Counted from the first letter of the stretch, positions 45,091 through 54,166 are shown. The stretch is DNA of 64,000 nt from Chlorogloeopsis sp. ULAP01 (GCF_030381805.1 NZ_JAUDRH010000014.1:186001-250000); one strand, 5' to 3'. The notes: generated by a model not told the origin, from the letters alone. Translations and numbers: made by a program.

Positions 45091-45891
45091 ATGGTATTAC
45101 CAAGACTGCGTGCTGTATCCTATTTAGCTCCCAATTGGTTCGGATTCTATCAAGCCATTACAGCTTATCTAGGTCGTGTTTTAGGATTGGAAACACAGCT
45201 ACACCAAGGAGAATGCGATCCTCTGGAAGATCCGTTATTAATGCAAGACAGAATAGACTTAGTATTTATTTGTGGATTACCGCTAATTCGCTATTGTCAG
45301 GTGGTTTCAGATCAATTGCAGACATTGGTTGCCCCTGTGATGGAATCATCTCGATATTACAACCGTCCCATTTACTTTGCAGATGTAATTGTCAATGCTG
45401 ATAGTGATATCAGAGTATTGGCAGATTTGGCGGGAAAAACCTTATGCTATAACGATGTTGGATCTAACAGTGGTTATAATTTGCTCCGTCAAAGATTAAT
45501 TCAAGAAAAATATCCCTTAAATTTTTTTGGCAAGACGATACAATCAGGTTCCCATCAACGTTCAATTCGTTGGGTAGTAGAGGGATTGGCAGATTGTGCA
45601 GCGATTGACAGTGTGGTTTTGGAACAAGAATTACGCGACTTTCCTGAATTCTCTCAACATTTGCGTGTGGTAGCAGTACTTGGCCCATCTCCCATGCCAC
45701 CATTGGTAGTAGCACGGCATTTGGGTATACCTTTGATTGGGCAGATGCAGTCAGCGCTACTGCAACCAGATGCAGAACTGCAAAGGGCAATGGCACGAGT
45801 AGGAGTCAAACGTTTTGCCACAGTTGAATTAGAAGACTATAGAGTATTAGGGCAGACAAAGAGCGATCGCTTTTTTGTCAGCTTACCTTAA
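45091..45891 (+). CDS. PhnD/SsuA-like substrate-binding protein without a signal peptide
   Basis: 266 residues. Begins LPRLRAVSYLAPNWFGFYQAI, then VVSDQLQTLVAPVM, YFADVIVNADSDIRVLADLAGKTLCYND, GSNSGYNLLRQRLI, and SGSHQRSIRWVVEGLADCAAIDSVV; this is the PF12974 (phosphonate-binding, PhnD-like) fold. There is no signal or lipobox, so it would stay in the cytoplasm unless it is exported otherwise. It could be a cytosolic sensor or a decoy of the receptor family. Located upstream of sfnG. Confidence 0.78.
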   Translation: MVLPRLRAVSYLAPNWFGFYQAITAYLGRVLGLETQLHQGECDPLEDPLLMQDRIDLVFICGLPLIRYCQVVSDQLQTLVAPVMESSRYYNRPIYFADVIVNADSDIRVLADLAGKTLCYNDVGSNSGYNLLRQRLIQEKYPLNFFGKTIQSGSHQRSIRWVVEGLADCAAIDSVVLEQELRDFPEFSQHLRVVAVLGPSPMPPLVVARHLGIPLIGQMQSALLQPDAELQRAMARVGVKRFATVELEDYRVLGQTKSDRFFVSLP

Positions 45892-45949
45892 TTAAAGAAT
45901 TTAGTATATTTACGCTTTCATCATCCCAGTTCAACATAGAGGTGGAATT

Positions 45950-47044
45950 ATGGATATCAAGTTTGCATACTGGGTTCCCAACGTTAGCGGGGGATTGGTA
46001 GTGAGTAAGATTCCCCAACGCACAGATTGGACTTTCGATTATAACGCTCAACTAGCTCAAACAGCTGAACAGGTGGGATTTGACTACGCTTTGGCTCAAG
46101 CTAGGTTTATTGCTAGCTATGGTGCAGAATACCAACTAGAAGCACTTTCTACTGTAGCAGCTTTAGCGCCAGTTACCGAGCGGTTAAAATTGATTGCTGC
46201 TGTTCATCCTGGATTGTGGCATCCAGGTGTAGTTGCCAAGATGGGTGCAACAATAGATTTTATTTCTCAAGGGCGCTTCTGCTTGAACGTCGTCAGTGGC
46301 TGGTTCAAAGGTGAATTTACAATTTATGGTGAACCTTGGTTAGATCATGATGAACGCTATCGTCGTTCAGAGGAATTTATCCGCGTGCTGAAAGGGATGT
46401 GGACAGAAGGTGAATTCCACTTCAAGGGTGACTTTTATCGCATTAACGGTGGTTGGGTGAAACCTAAACCAGTCAATCAAAATCCCCATCCAGAAATTTT
46501 CCAAGGTGGAAACTCTAAAGCAGCGCGACGCATGGCAGCCCGTGTATCTGACTGGTATTTCATGAATGGTAATACTATTGATGGTGTACGGGAACAGATT
46601 CAGGAAGTATCTGCTCTGGCGCGTCAACAAGGTCGTAAAATCAAGTTTGGGCTGAATGCTTTTATTTTGGTACGAAATACGGAAGCCGAAGCTCATGCTG
46701 TGCTGCGAGAGATTATTGCTAAGGCAGATCAAGAAGCAGTTGAAGGCTTTGGAGAGGCAGTCAAACACGCAGGAGCATCTACTCGTGAACGGCAAGGAAT
46801 GTGGGCAAATTCTAGTTTTGAAGACCTAGTACAGTACAACGATGGCTTTAGAACAGGTTTGATTGGCACACCTGAACAGGTAGCCGATCGCATTCGCCAA
46901 TATTACGAGATAGGAGTAGATTTGATTCTCGGTGGCTTCCTCCACTATAGCGATGACTTACCTGCTTTCGGTCGCACAGTCATTCCTTTGGTACGTGAGA
47001 TAGAAGCTAATCGTCGTACATCTGACGAGTTAGTAACTGTGTGA
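45950..47044 (+). CDS. sfnG: SfnG dimethyl sulfone monooxygenase
   Basis: 364 residues; AGAGGTGG precedes the ATG. The N-terminus KFAYWVPNVSGGLVVSKIPQ is diagnostic for SfnG, followed by RTDWTFDYNAQLAQTAE, AAVHPGLWHPGVVAKMGATID, NVVSGWFKGEF, and FQGGNSKAARRMAARVSDWYFMNG. With FMNH2 and O2 it converts dimethyl sulfone to methanesulfinate. The adjacent DszC/MsuC-type gene could take the sulfinate to methanesulfonate, and SsuD-type enzymes could then release sulfite. Confidence 0.94.
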   Translation: MDIKFAYWVPNVSGGLVVSKIPQRTDWTFDYNAQLAQTAEQVGFDYALAQARFIASYGAEYQLEALSTVAALAPVTERLKLIAAVHPGLWHPGVVAKMGATIDFISQGRFCLNVVSGWFKGEFTIYGEPWLDHDERYRRSEEFIRVLKGMWTEGEFHFKGDFYRINGGWVKPKPVNQNPHPEIFQGGNSKAARRMAARVSDWYFMNGNTIDGVREQIQEVSALARQQGRKIKFGLNAFILVRNTEAEAHAVLREIIAKADQEAVEGFGEAVKHAGASTRERQGMWANSSFEDLVQYNDGFRTGLIGTPEQVADRIRQYYEIGVDLILGGFLHYSDDLPAFGRTVIPLVREIEANRRTSDELVTV

Positions 47045-47093
47045 GTGAGCTTTACTCCCATACGAAAAATACACAAACCAGGAAGACAAAATT

Positions 47094-48302
47094 ATGACAA
47101 CTGCAATTAGTACTGAGCAGCAAGCCCATGTAATTACTAGTGATGCAGAAGCAATCGCGATTGCTCACCAATTAGCCGCTGAATTTGCCAAAGGAGATTC
47201 TGAGCGCGATCAAGAGCGGCGTTTACCCAATGAAGAGGTGAAAAAGTTCTCTGCCAGTGGTTTGTGGGGTATTACAGTTCCCAAAGAGTATGGAGGCGCT
47301 TTTGTATCCAATGCCACTCTAGCAGAAGTCATCAAAATTATCTCCGAAGCAGATCCCAGTCTTGGGCAAATTCCCCAAAATCACCTGTACATGGTAGAAG
47401 CTATCCGGCTAGATGGCACAGCAGAACAGAAGCACTTTTTCTTTGATTTGGTATTGCAAGGTAAGCGGTTTGGTAATGCCTTTTCGGAAATTGGTACCAA
47501 GTCTGTTACCGATGTACGAACGCGTTTGGAAAAATCTGGTGATGGATATATTCTCAACGGACGTAAATACTACTCTGCTGGTGCATTGTTAGCTCACTGG
47601 ATTCCAGTGATTGCTGCTAATGATGAAGGTAAAACGGTAATCGCTTTTGTAGAACGGGATGCAGAGGGATTAACTTTACTTGATGATTGGACAAGTTTTG
47701 GACAACGAACCACTGCTAGCGGCACTACTATTTTAGAGAATGTCAAGGTCAAACCAGAACACGTGATTCCTCATTACTTAGCTTTTGAGCGTGCCACACC
47801 AATGGGTGCTTTAGCCCAGATTATTCAAGCAGCTGTGGACGTTGGTATTGCCAAAGCTGCTGTACGAGATACAATCTACTTCGTTCGCAACCATACCCGC
47901 CCGTGGGTTGATAGTAATTTAGAACATGGTTATGAAGATCCTCTAACTATCTATAATTTCGGTAACATCCAAATCCAAGTTCATGCTGCCGAAGCGCTGC
48001 TGCGGCGTGCAGGTGAATTTATTGATGAGGCAAATGCTTCTGGTTTGGAAGAAAAAAAGGTGGTTGAAGCTTCCATTGCAGTTGCTGAGGCTAAAGCACT
48101 GGCGACTGAAGCATCACTACTAGCAACTAACAAGTTATTTGAATTGGCAGGTACAAAGTCTACCTTACAAGAGTTCAATTATGATCGCCACTGGCGGAAT
48201 GCGAGGGCGCATACATTACACGATCCTGTGCGTTGGAAATACTACGCTGTGGGTAATTACTTCCTGAATAACGTTAATCCACCCCGTCATCCTTGGTTGT
48301 AA
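47094..48302 (+). CDS. sfnB: SfnB-family sulfur acquisition oxidoreductase (acyl-CoA dehydrogenase fold)
   Basis: 402 residues; CAGGAAG site before ATG. Blocks: FSASGLWGITVPKEYGGAFVS, EADPSLGQIPQNHLYMVEAIRLDG, FSEIGTKSVTDVRTRL, GRKYYSAGALLAHWIPV, QRTTASGTTILENV, and the C-terminal FNYDRHWRNARAHTLHDPVRW. Close to the copy at 25009-26247. Its position 49 bp after sfnG supports action on the sulfinate product; SfnB and MsuC cannot be told apart by eye. Confidence 0.88.
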   Translation: MTTAISTEQQAHVITSDAEAIAIAHQLAAEFAKGDSERDQERRLPNEEVKKFSASGLWGITVPKEYGGAFVSNATLAEVIKIISEADPSLGQIPQNHLYMVEAIRLDGTAEQKHFFFDLVLQGKRFGNAFSEIGTKSVTDVRTRLEKSGDGYILNGRKYYSAGALLAHWIPVIAANDEGKTVIAFVERDAEGLTLLDDWTSFGQRTTASGTTILENVKVKPEHVIPHYLAFERATPMGALAQIIQAAVDVGIAKAAVRDTIYFVRNHTRPWVDSNLEHGYEDPLTIYNFGNIQIQVHAAEALLRRAGEFIDEANASGLEEKKVVEASIAVAEAKALATEASLLATNKLFELAGTKSTLQEFNYDRHWRNARAHTLHDPVRWKYYAVGNYFLNNVNPPRHPWL

Positions 48303-48420
48303 AAGGATTTTTATACCGCTCAATTCAGTCTTTCCAATCGGTTAACAAAAGCGTTCGGCTGGAAAGTGAGCAGCGAATACGATCGCTTGTATCGCTGATT
48401 TAAATTTCGGGGCAACTCTA

Positions 48421-48464
48421 CCCTCACAAAGCATATTGCCGAGTGAGGGTTTTCTGCATATTTG
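48421..48464. repeat. Flanking repeat copy 1 with terminator-like hairpin
   Basis: CCCTCAC and GTGAGGG pair across a 15-base loop (AAGCATATTGCC inside), followed by TTTTCTGCATATTT. Lies after the sfnB gene and before the toxin-antitoxin pair. A near-identical copy is at 49471-49512. Confidence 0.75.
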
Positions 48465-48570
48465 TTTTTTAAGTGCGATCGCAATTATTATCTATGTAAA
48501 AGCAAAATCAGTAACAACTAGAACCAAAAGTGAATGGTACAGTTTGTAACTAGAGGATACTATACTAGTC

Positions 48571-48810
48571 ATGAATACCCAAGAAATGTTTAAAAGCATT
48601 GCCTCAGAGGTTCAAATTTTTAATAATATTGAAAAAAAGGAACAGTTTCTATTTGTGTTGGGTGCTTTATTTTCTAGAGTGATTAGCTTGAAGAAAGCAT
48701 CGGAAATTATGGAGATAGAACCTGAAGTTTTTCTAGAGTTACTAGATTTATTAGGACTAGAGTTTTCTTATTTATCTCAACAAGATGTTGCTGTTGAAAA
48801 AAATTGGTAG
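48571..48810 (+). CDS. UPF0175-like antitoxin
   Basis: 79 residues. The second half (VISLKKASEIMEIEPEVFLELLDLLGLEFS) matches the UPF0175 pattern seen upstream of DUF3368 PIN-domain genes. GAGGA lies upstream of the start. The stop precedes the toxin's GTG by 5 bp. Likely neutralises the neighbouring toxin. Confidence 0.75.
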   Translation: MNTQEMFKSIASEVQIFNNIEKKEQFLFVLGALFSRVISLKKASEIMEIEPEVFLELLDLLGLEFSYLSQQDVAVEKNW

Positions 48811-48815
48811 ATTGT

Positions 48816-49298
48816 GTGAAAATAGTTTTTAATTCATCTCCACTAATATTTTTATCTCGTCTAGGTTTTCTAGGAAAATTTCTTGAATCAGAGGATGAAT
48901 TTTATCTACCATCGTTTGTAAGTGAAGAGATTAAAGCAAAAACAGATGAAGCAAGTCAGCAAGTTCAAGTATTAATTAACACAGATACAATCATTGTTCA
49001 AATTCCTAAATTGATTTCTTTAGCAGAAAGTTTGAATACACGTTTAGGTAGAGGTGAGGCAGAAGCAATAGCCCTTGGTATTGAGTTACAAACTGATTAT
49101 ATTCTTCTGGATGATTTTGCGGCTCGAAAAGAAGCCATGCGTTTGGGTCTAAATGTAAAAGGAACTTTAGCTGTAATTAGAAAGCTTCATTTGGAGGGTA
49201 AAATTACCATAGATAATCTAGACGAACTCTATCAAAATCTAATAGCAATTAACTTTAGAGTTACGCGATCGCTTTTCGATCAGATTTTTAAGAATTAA
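48816..49298 (+). CDS. DUF3368 PIN-domain toxin (VapC-like RNase)
   Basis: 160 residues from GTG at 48816 (KIVFNSSPLIFLSRLG), the usual family start; TTG at 48804 is an alternative overlapping the antitoxin. PIN acidic residues: NSSPLI replaces the usual D-S-S at the N-terminus (weakly conserved in DUF3368), Glu in GRGEAEAIALG, and Asp pair in YILLDDFAAR. Toxins of this type cleave RNA. The module lies between two copies of the same repeat. Confidence 0.78.
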   Translation: MKIVFNSSPLIFLSRLGFLGKFLESEDEFYLPSFVSEEIKAKTDEASQQVQVLINTDTIIVQIPKLISLAESLNTRLGRGEAEAIALGIELQTDYILLDDFAARKEAMRLGLNVKGTLAVIRKLHLEGKITIDNLDELYQNLIAINFRVTRSLFDQIFKN

Positions 49299-49348
49299 AT
49301 TAATAGCTAATACTAATTATTCATCGTAATCACGACACATATAAATCT

Positions 49349-49378
49349 TGTAGAGACGTGCCATGGCACGTCTCTACA
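49349..49378. repeat. Perfect 30-bp palindrome
   Basis: Half-arm TGTAGAGACGTGCCA followed immediately by its reverse complement, no loop. A dispersed element of this type is frequent in filamentous cyanobacteria. Confidence 0.85.
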
Positions 49379-49470
49379 AAAAGATATGTTTCACCCTTAG
49401 AGGAAATTGGTATTAAAAGCAGGCATACAAGCGGCAAGGCGTACAATAACAGTTTTATTGCTAACTCCAT

Positions 49471-49512
49471 CCCCACAAAGCATATTGCCAAGTGAGGGTT
49501 TTTTGCATATTT
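49471..49512. repeat. Flanking repeat copy 2
   Basis: Shares ACAAAGCATATTGCC, GTGAGGGTTTT and TGCATATTT with copy 1 at 48421-48464. The hairpin arm is damaged (CCCCAC against GTGAGGG). Together the two copies bracket the toxin-antitoxin genes at about 1.05 kb spacing. Confidence 0.72.
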
Positions 49513-49891
49513 AGTCACAATTAAAAATTAACTGCTGTAGCGATCGCCTGAAACCTAATGTTAGTTCTTGAGAAAACAGACGATTGATACTAATGATGAG
49601 AATCGGAAAAATACATAAAACCAAATATTCTTTCTTGGGTAAACAATAAATATAAGTTATTGACTTGTCCTAATTTCCTTCTGCCCGATTACTGAGCGTT
49701 AGTTGGTGAGCGGAGCCGAAGTGCCGCCTCCTGTGTTCTTCTTAATTCTTTATTCATCATAAATCAATTTTATTTATTAATTTAAAAAATAAGAATATTT
49801 GCTTTTATCAGTTGACTGGTTTTATCTTGAAATCAAGATGAATCGAACGCAAAAAAAAGTTTACAAACTTGATTTGAAGAAGAGGTGTAAG

Positions 49892-50626
49892 ATGAAACCA
49901 GGAAAGCAATTGGCAAAAAACATTGAAGCAAAAGAACAAAAAAATTCTATTCGTTTACAGCAACATTCAACGCAAGTGCAAGAACTAGAAGTTGAAGAAA
50001 AAGTGACTTTAGGACAGCGTCTTGCTGATTCAATGGCTGCCAAAGTGGGTTCTTGGGCTTTTTTAATTGGACAAACTGGTGTTCTAGCAGGGTGGGTAGG
50101 TTTAAACTTGGCACCAGGAGTACCACATTGGGATGAGTCACCATTCATCTTGCTGAATTTGGTATTTTCGTTTGCCTCAGCATACACTGCTCCTATCGTC
50201 TTGATGAGCCAGAATCGGCAGTCTGATGTAGATCGCAAGAAAAACGAATACGATCACCTAGTGAATCGAAATGCTGCCCAAAATATTGAACTGCTCCATG
50301 AAAAAATGGATAATTTGCACTCTCAGCAACTCCAACAACTGACTCAAATTGTCAGAGAACAGCAGCGGTGTTTGAATGAAATGAAGTCGAGTGTGATGCC
50401 GCTAATTAAACAGCAACAAGAAAATCTCAATGAAATGAAAGTAAGTGTATTGCCTACACTTCAACAACAGCAATCTCTCAATGAAATTAAACTTACTGAT
50501 ACTAATGGCAATCATTATTCAATTTACCTTCCATTTGAACTAAATCGACAAATTATGGAGAAAAGTAAAAAATCTGAGCTACAAATTGGAGAGCAAAGCC
50601 AAGTTGTAAAAAGTTTAGAAACTTGA
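49892..50626 (+). CDS. DUF1003 membrane protein with C-terminal coiled coil
   Basis: 244 residues from the ATG at 49892, preceded by GAGGTG; further in-frame starts upstream (49799, 49838) lack a site. Two hydrophobic segments: GSWAFLIGQTGVLAGWVGLN and FILLNLVFSFASAYTAPIVL, with MSQNRQSDVDRKKNEYDHLVN, the DUF1003 hallmark. The tail is Gln-rich and has a repeated unit (LNEMKSSVMP, LNEMKVSVLP, LNEIKL). Function unknown. Confidence 0.85.
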   Translation: MKPGKQLAKNIEAKEQKNSIRLQQHSTQVQELEVEEKVTLGQRLADSMAAKVGSWAFLIGQTGVLAGWVGLNLAPGVPHWDESPFILLNLVFSFASAYTAPIVLMSQNRQSDVDRKKNEYDHLVNRNAAQNIELLHEKMDNLHSQQLQQLTQIVREQQRCLNEMKSSVMPLIKQQQENLNEMKVSVLPTLQQQQSLNEIKLTDTNGNHYSIYLPFELNRQIMEKSKKSELQIGEQSQVVKSLET

Positions 50627-50937
50627 GCTAAATAAGTGATAAGGAAGTGCGATCGCTAACAGATATAAATTTTCCCAATTCAGCTTCTGTTGTACTAGCA
50701 GGAGCTAGTTTATTTGATATAAAAGTTGTGAATGATACAGAAATAAATAGGGTACTATGTGCAGTCAACTAGATAGAACTGCATCTCATAAAAATTTATC
50801 AAAAAGTGATATAAAAATGAATTTCTTTTTAAGTAACAAAAGATAAAGGTATATTTTGTTTACTATTCGATTACTCTATAATAGCCTTGATTACGGTATC
50901 TTGACCAAGATACCGTAAATTAAGGAGTAAATATTAA
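50627..50937. other. Intergenic region upstream of sbpA
   Basis: 310 bp with the perfect operator copy 8 near its end. An open stretch at 50647-50772 (GTG start, 41 codons) has no known relatives and is not called a gene. Confidence 0.5.
50892..50917. promoter_or_regulatory. Sulfur-island operator, copy 8 (perfect palindrome)
   Basis: Arms TACGGTATCTT and AAGATACCGTA are exact reverse complements around GACC. It ends 20 bp before the first sbpA start codon, which suggests steric control of transcription. Confidence 0.85.
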
Positions 50938-52101
50938 ATGGAAATAGGCAAGTCGCAACATTTGACACTATTGGGAATTTACCTAATAGGAGGATTCCAG
51001 ACTTATGTCATGAAAGCTTTGCGTAATAGCCAACTTTCATATCAACGAGCAATCAGAGTTTTGTTGAATGGCAACTCTGCACAAAGATTTGTATGTCTAT
51101 TTTTAGCAGGTACTTTTTTAAGTGTAGCGATCGCTGCCTGCTCTGGAAGTAGTTCAGCTAGCAAGGCTGATGTCAAGCTCAGGCTCGTTTCCTACTCAGT
51201 AACCAAGGCTGCTCACGATCGCATCATTCCCAAATTTGTGGAAAAGTGGAAGAAACAACATAATCAGAACGTCACCTTTGAGCAGAGTTATGGAGGTTCT
51301 GGCACTCAAACAACTGCTGTCATTTCAGGTTCACAAGAAGCAGATATAGTACATCTAGCACTACCCCTAGATGTCAACAAAATTCAGCAAGCAGGATTGA
51401 TTAAATCAGATTGGGAAATCAAGGCTCCTAGAAATGGTGTTGTTACAAGATCCGTAGCCGCAATTGTAACCCGCGAAGGCAATCCCAAAGGCATCAAGAC
51501 TTGGGAAGACTTGGCAAAAGATGACGTCAAACTGATTGCCGCTAATCCGAAAACTTCTGGTATTGCTATCTGGGAATTCTTGGCTATGTGGGGATCGGTG
51601 ACTCAAACCGGAGGTGAGGAAGCGACAGCGCTAGATTATGTTACCAAAGTTTATAAGAATATGCCTGTACTCACAAAAGATGCCCGTGAAGCTAGTGATT
51701 TATTTTTCCAAAAAGGGCAAGGAGATGTCTTAATTAACTACGAAAACGAGGTAATCTTGGCAGAACAGAATGGGGCAAAACTACCTTATGTAATACCACA
51801 GGTAAATATTTCCATTGACAACCCTGTAACTGTAGTTGATAAATACGTTGATAAGCACGGCACGAGAGAAGTTGCACAAGCATTTGTTGATTTTCTTTAC
51901 TCTACAGAAGCCCAACGCGAATTTGCCAAATTAGGATATCGTTCTGTTAATCCCACCGTTAGTCAAGAAGTGGTAAAACAATATCCCCCAATCAAAACCT
52001 TATTCACCTCTCTAGATTTAGGAGGTTGGGATCAGATCCAAAAAAAGTTTTTTGTAGATGGAGCAATTTTTGACAAAGTTCAAACTGCGAAGAAAATATA
52101 A
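50938..52101 (+). CDS. sbpA: SbpA sulfate-binding lipoprotein
   Basis: 387 residues from the ATG at 50938 (AAGGAG about ten bases upstream); a second start at 51010 would still keep the signal. Signal and lipobox (VAIAAC). Sulfate/thiosulfate-binding blocks: LRLVSYSVTKAAHDRIIPKF, SYGGSGTQTTAVISGSQEADIVHLAL, AIVTREGNPKGIKTWEDLAK, ANPKTSGIAIWEFLAMWGS, DFLYSTEAQREFAKLGYRSVNP. The cognate CysTWA genes are not nearby; a pstSCAB operon follows instead. Confidence 0.92.
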   Translation: MEIGKSQHLTLLGIYLIGGFQTYVMKALRNSQLSYQRAIRVLLNGNSAQRFVCLFLAGTFLSVAIAACSGSSSASKADVKLRLVSYSVTKAAHDRIIPKFVEKWKKQHNQNVTFEQSYGGSGTQTTAVISGSQEADIVHLALPLDVNKIQQAGLIKSDWEIKAPRNGVVTRSVAAIVTREGNPKGIKTWEDLAKDDVKLIAANPKTSGIAIWEFLAMWGSVTQTGGEEATALDYVTKVYKNMPVLTKDAREASDLFFQKGQGDVLINYENEVILAEQNGAKLPYVIPQVNISIDNPVTVVDKYVDKHGTREVAQAFVDFLYSTEAQREFAKLGYRSVNPTVSQEVVKQYPPIKTLFTSLDLGGWDQIQKKFFVDGAIFDKVQTAKKI

Positions 52102-52181
52102 GAAGGTAGAGGGCAGGAAGCAGAAGGGTATAAATGTAATTTTGTTTTGGAAGTTTTCAAAGTAATTAGATATTTGAGTCT

Positions 52182-53183
52182 ATGAACCTTTGTACTCGGT
52201 TGAAGGGTAGGTTTTTCCTGACATTTTTGATGCTTATTGGCTACGGTGTTACTGGGTGCGATCGCGCTCAAGAAGAGAAAAGCCAAGTGAGTATTGATGG
52301 TGCAGCGGTGGGTTTTCCTATTTCTCTGGCAGTTGCAGAAGAATACGAGAAGGTTAAACCAGAAGCTAAAGTTAGCGTTGCTTCCAGTGGTACTGGTGGT
52401 GGAATCAGTAAGTTTTGCGCTGGCGATATTGATATTGTTGGCGCTTCTCGTACTATTAGAGATGAAGAAATCGAAAGATGTAAAAGCAAGAATATTGAAT
52501 TTGTCGAGTTGCCTATAGGCTTAGATGGAATTGCTGTTATTGCCAATCGTCAAAATAACTTTGCTAAATGTTTGACTATTAAAGAACTTGACAAGATGTG
52601 GAGTGCAAAATCAGATGGCAAAGTCTTGAGTTGGAAACAAATTAATCCGAAATTTCCTGACAAACCGCTGAAACTTTATGCTCCTGCTTCTGATACAGGA
52701 ACATTTGATTATTTTACCCAGGCAGTGACGAAGAAAGCTAAAAATGGTCGTACAGATTACACTCCTAGTCACAATCAAAATCTTCTTGTTCAAGGAGTTT
52801 CAGGTGAAGAATCAGCTTTAGGATATGTAGGAATATCTTACTACATTCAAAACCAAGACAAACTAAATTTAGTTGCGGTCAAAGGCCCTACAGGAAAGTG
52901 TGAAAAACCAGTTCCAATAGATAATGTTGTAAAGAATATCTATACACCATTGTCTCGTCCTCTGTTTATCTATGTTAGTAAAAAATCCATAGATAACAAA
53001 CCAGCAGTAAAAGAATTTGTGGATTTTTATCTAGAAAATTCTTGGAAGTGGGTAGACAGTGTTGGTTATGTAGCACTACCAGATGAAGCTTATGTCAAAA
53101 CCAAACGAAAATTTGCTGCTGGTGAAACTGGTACAAAATTTAAAAAAGCAAAACCAGGTGAGCCAATTACAAACTTTATTTAA
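52182..53183 (+). CDS. pstS: PstS-type phosphate-binding lipoprotein
   Basis: 333 residues; lipobox VTGC. Ligand loop SVASSGTGGGISKFCAGDIDIVGASR, then PIGLDGIAVIANRQN, LYAPASDTGTFDYFTQAV, GYVGISYY. This matches SphX/PstS receptors. Starts 80 bp after sbpA with no evident promoter or Pho-box, so readthrough from the sulfur operator is possible. Phosphate is the default ligand; another oxyanion cannot be excluded. Confidence 0.9.
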   Translation: MNLCTRLKGRFFLTFLMLIGYGVTGCDRAQEEKSQVSIDGAAVGFPISLAVAEEYEKVKPEAKVSVASSGTGGGISKFCAGDIDIVGASRTIRDEEIERCKSKNIEFVELPIGLDGIAVIANRQNNFAKCLTIKELDKMWSAKSDGKVLSWKQINPKFPDKPLKLYAPASDTGTFDYFTQAVTKKAKNGRTDYTPSHNQNLLVQGVSGEESALGYVGISYYIQNQDKLNLVAVKGPTGKCEKPVPIDNVVKNIYTPLSRPLFIYVSKKSIDNKPAVKEFVDFYLENSWKWVDSVGYVALPDEAYVKTKRKFAAGETGTKFKKAKPGEPITNFI

Positions 53184-53218
53184 AAGGCAGAAGGCAGAGG
53201 ACAGAAGTTATAAAAATT

Positions 53219-54160
53219 ATGACGAGCATAAATCCTCAAAATGGTTTTCATCAAAACTCTAGACACATACTAGAGAAACATCCATCAGAAGATATTCAAG
53301 ACAAGATTGTGGCGACAATTTTATTTGGTTGTGCTTTAGTTTCTGTGCTGACAACCTTTGGGATTGTCATGATTATTTTTCAGGTGGCATTTGAATTTTT
53401 CCAAAAAGTTTCGTTCGCCCAATTCTTTCTTGATACTAAGTGGACACCTTTATTTGCAGAACAGCATTTTGGCATTTGGCCTTTGATTAATGGCACTTTT
53501 TTGACTACAGTTATTGCGATGGCAGTTGCTATTCCTTTGGGTTTATCTTCTGCTATTTATTTAAGTGAATATGCCCAACCAAAAGTAGCAGCAATTTTAC
53601 GCCCAGCGATGGAACTTTTGGCAGGAATACCCACGGTAGTCTATGGTTACTTTGCACTGTTGTTTGTCACACCATTGCTGCGAAATATTATTCCCTTGGA
53701 AATCTTCAATGCTTTAAGCGCAGGGTTAATGATGGGAATCATGATTACCCCTACAGTTGGTTCCATCAGTTTAGACGCGATTCGCTCAGTTCCACGTTCT
53801 TTACGAGAAGGAGCTTACGCTTTAGGAATAACTAAACTGGAAAGTATTTTTAGAGTGGTTCTGCCAGCAGCACTATCTGGAATTATCGCCTCAATTATTT
53901 TAGGTATTTCTCGCGCTGTTGGTGAAACTATGACTGTTCTCATCGCCGCCGGACAACAACCAAAACTGACTGTTAATTTTGCAGAGTCTATAGAAACGAT
54001 GACAGCTTACATGGCGCAAATTTCTGGTGGAGATAGCCCCCGTGGTAGTCTCAATTTTCAGACTTTATATGCCGTAGGTGCTGTTTTGTTTCTGATTACT
54101 CTAATTTTGAATATTATCAGTTACTGGATTTCTAATCGCTTTAAAGAAAAATATGAGTAA
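53219..54160 (+). CDS. pstC: PstC phosphate ABC transporter permease
   Basis: 313 residues, six hydrophobic segments. GIWPLINGTFLTTVIAMAVAIPLGLSSAIYLSEYAQPKVA and the coupling loop LREGAYALGITKLESIFRVVLPAALSGI are typical. Follows pstS by 35 bp. Pairs with PstA downstream. Confidence 0.93.
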   Translation: MTSINPQNGFHQNSRHILEKHPSEDIQDKIVATILFGCALVSVLTTFGIVMIIFQVAFEFFQKVSFAQFFLDTKWTPLFAEQHFGIWPLINGTFLTTVIAMAVAIPLGLSSAIYLSEYAQPKVAAILRPAMELLAGIPTVVYGYFALLFVTPLLRNIIPLEIFNALSAGLMMGIMITPTVGSISLDAIRSVPRSLREGAYALGITKLESIFRVVLPAALSGIIASIILGISRAVGETMTVLIAAGQQPKLTVNFAESIETMTAYMAQISGGDSPRGSLNFQTLYAVGAVLFLITLILNIISYWISNRFKEKYE

Positions 54161-54166
54161 ATAAGC

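Larger units (their letters stand above)
49299..49891. other. Intergenic region with repeats
   Basis: About 590 bp. It holds a perfect 30-bp palindrome, flanking repeat copy 2, and AT-rich sequence before the DUF1003 gene. No operator copy and no gene recognised. Confidence 0.6.

Noticed and set aside
46367..46795. 142-codon minus-strand frame within sfnG
   Set aside because: It lies wholly inside a strongly supported gene on the other strand, with Cys/His/Phe-rich composition typical of antisense frames.
49330..49518. 62-codon minus-strand frame after the toxin gene
   Set aside because: It runs across the perfect palindrome and flanking repeat copy 2; no ribosome site.
50647..50772. 41-residue GTG-started frame upstream of sbpA
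   Set aside because: A purine-rich stretch precedes it, but no family resemblance and overlap with the probable promoter region.
52102..52181. Pho-box upstream of pstS
   Set aside because: No tandem TTAAC/CTTAACCT-type 8-mers are present in this short gap.
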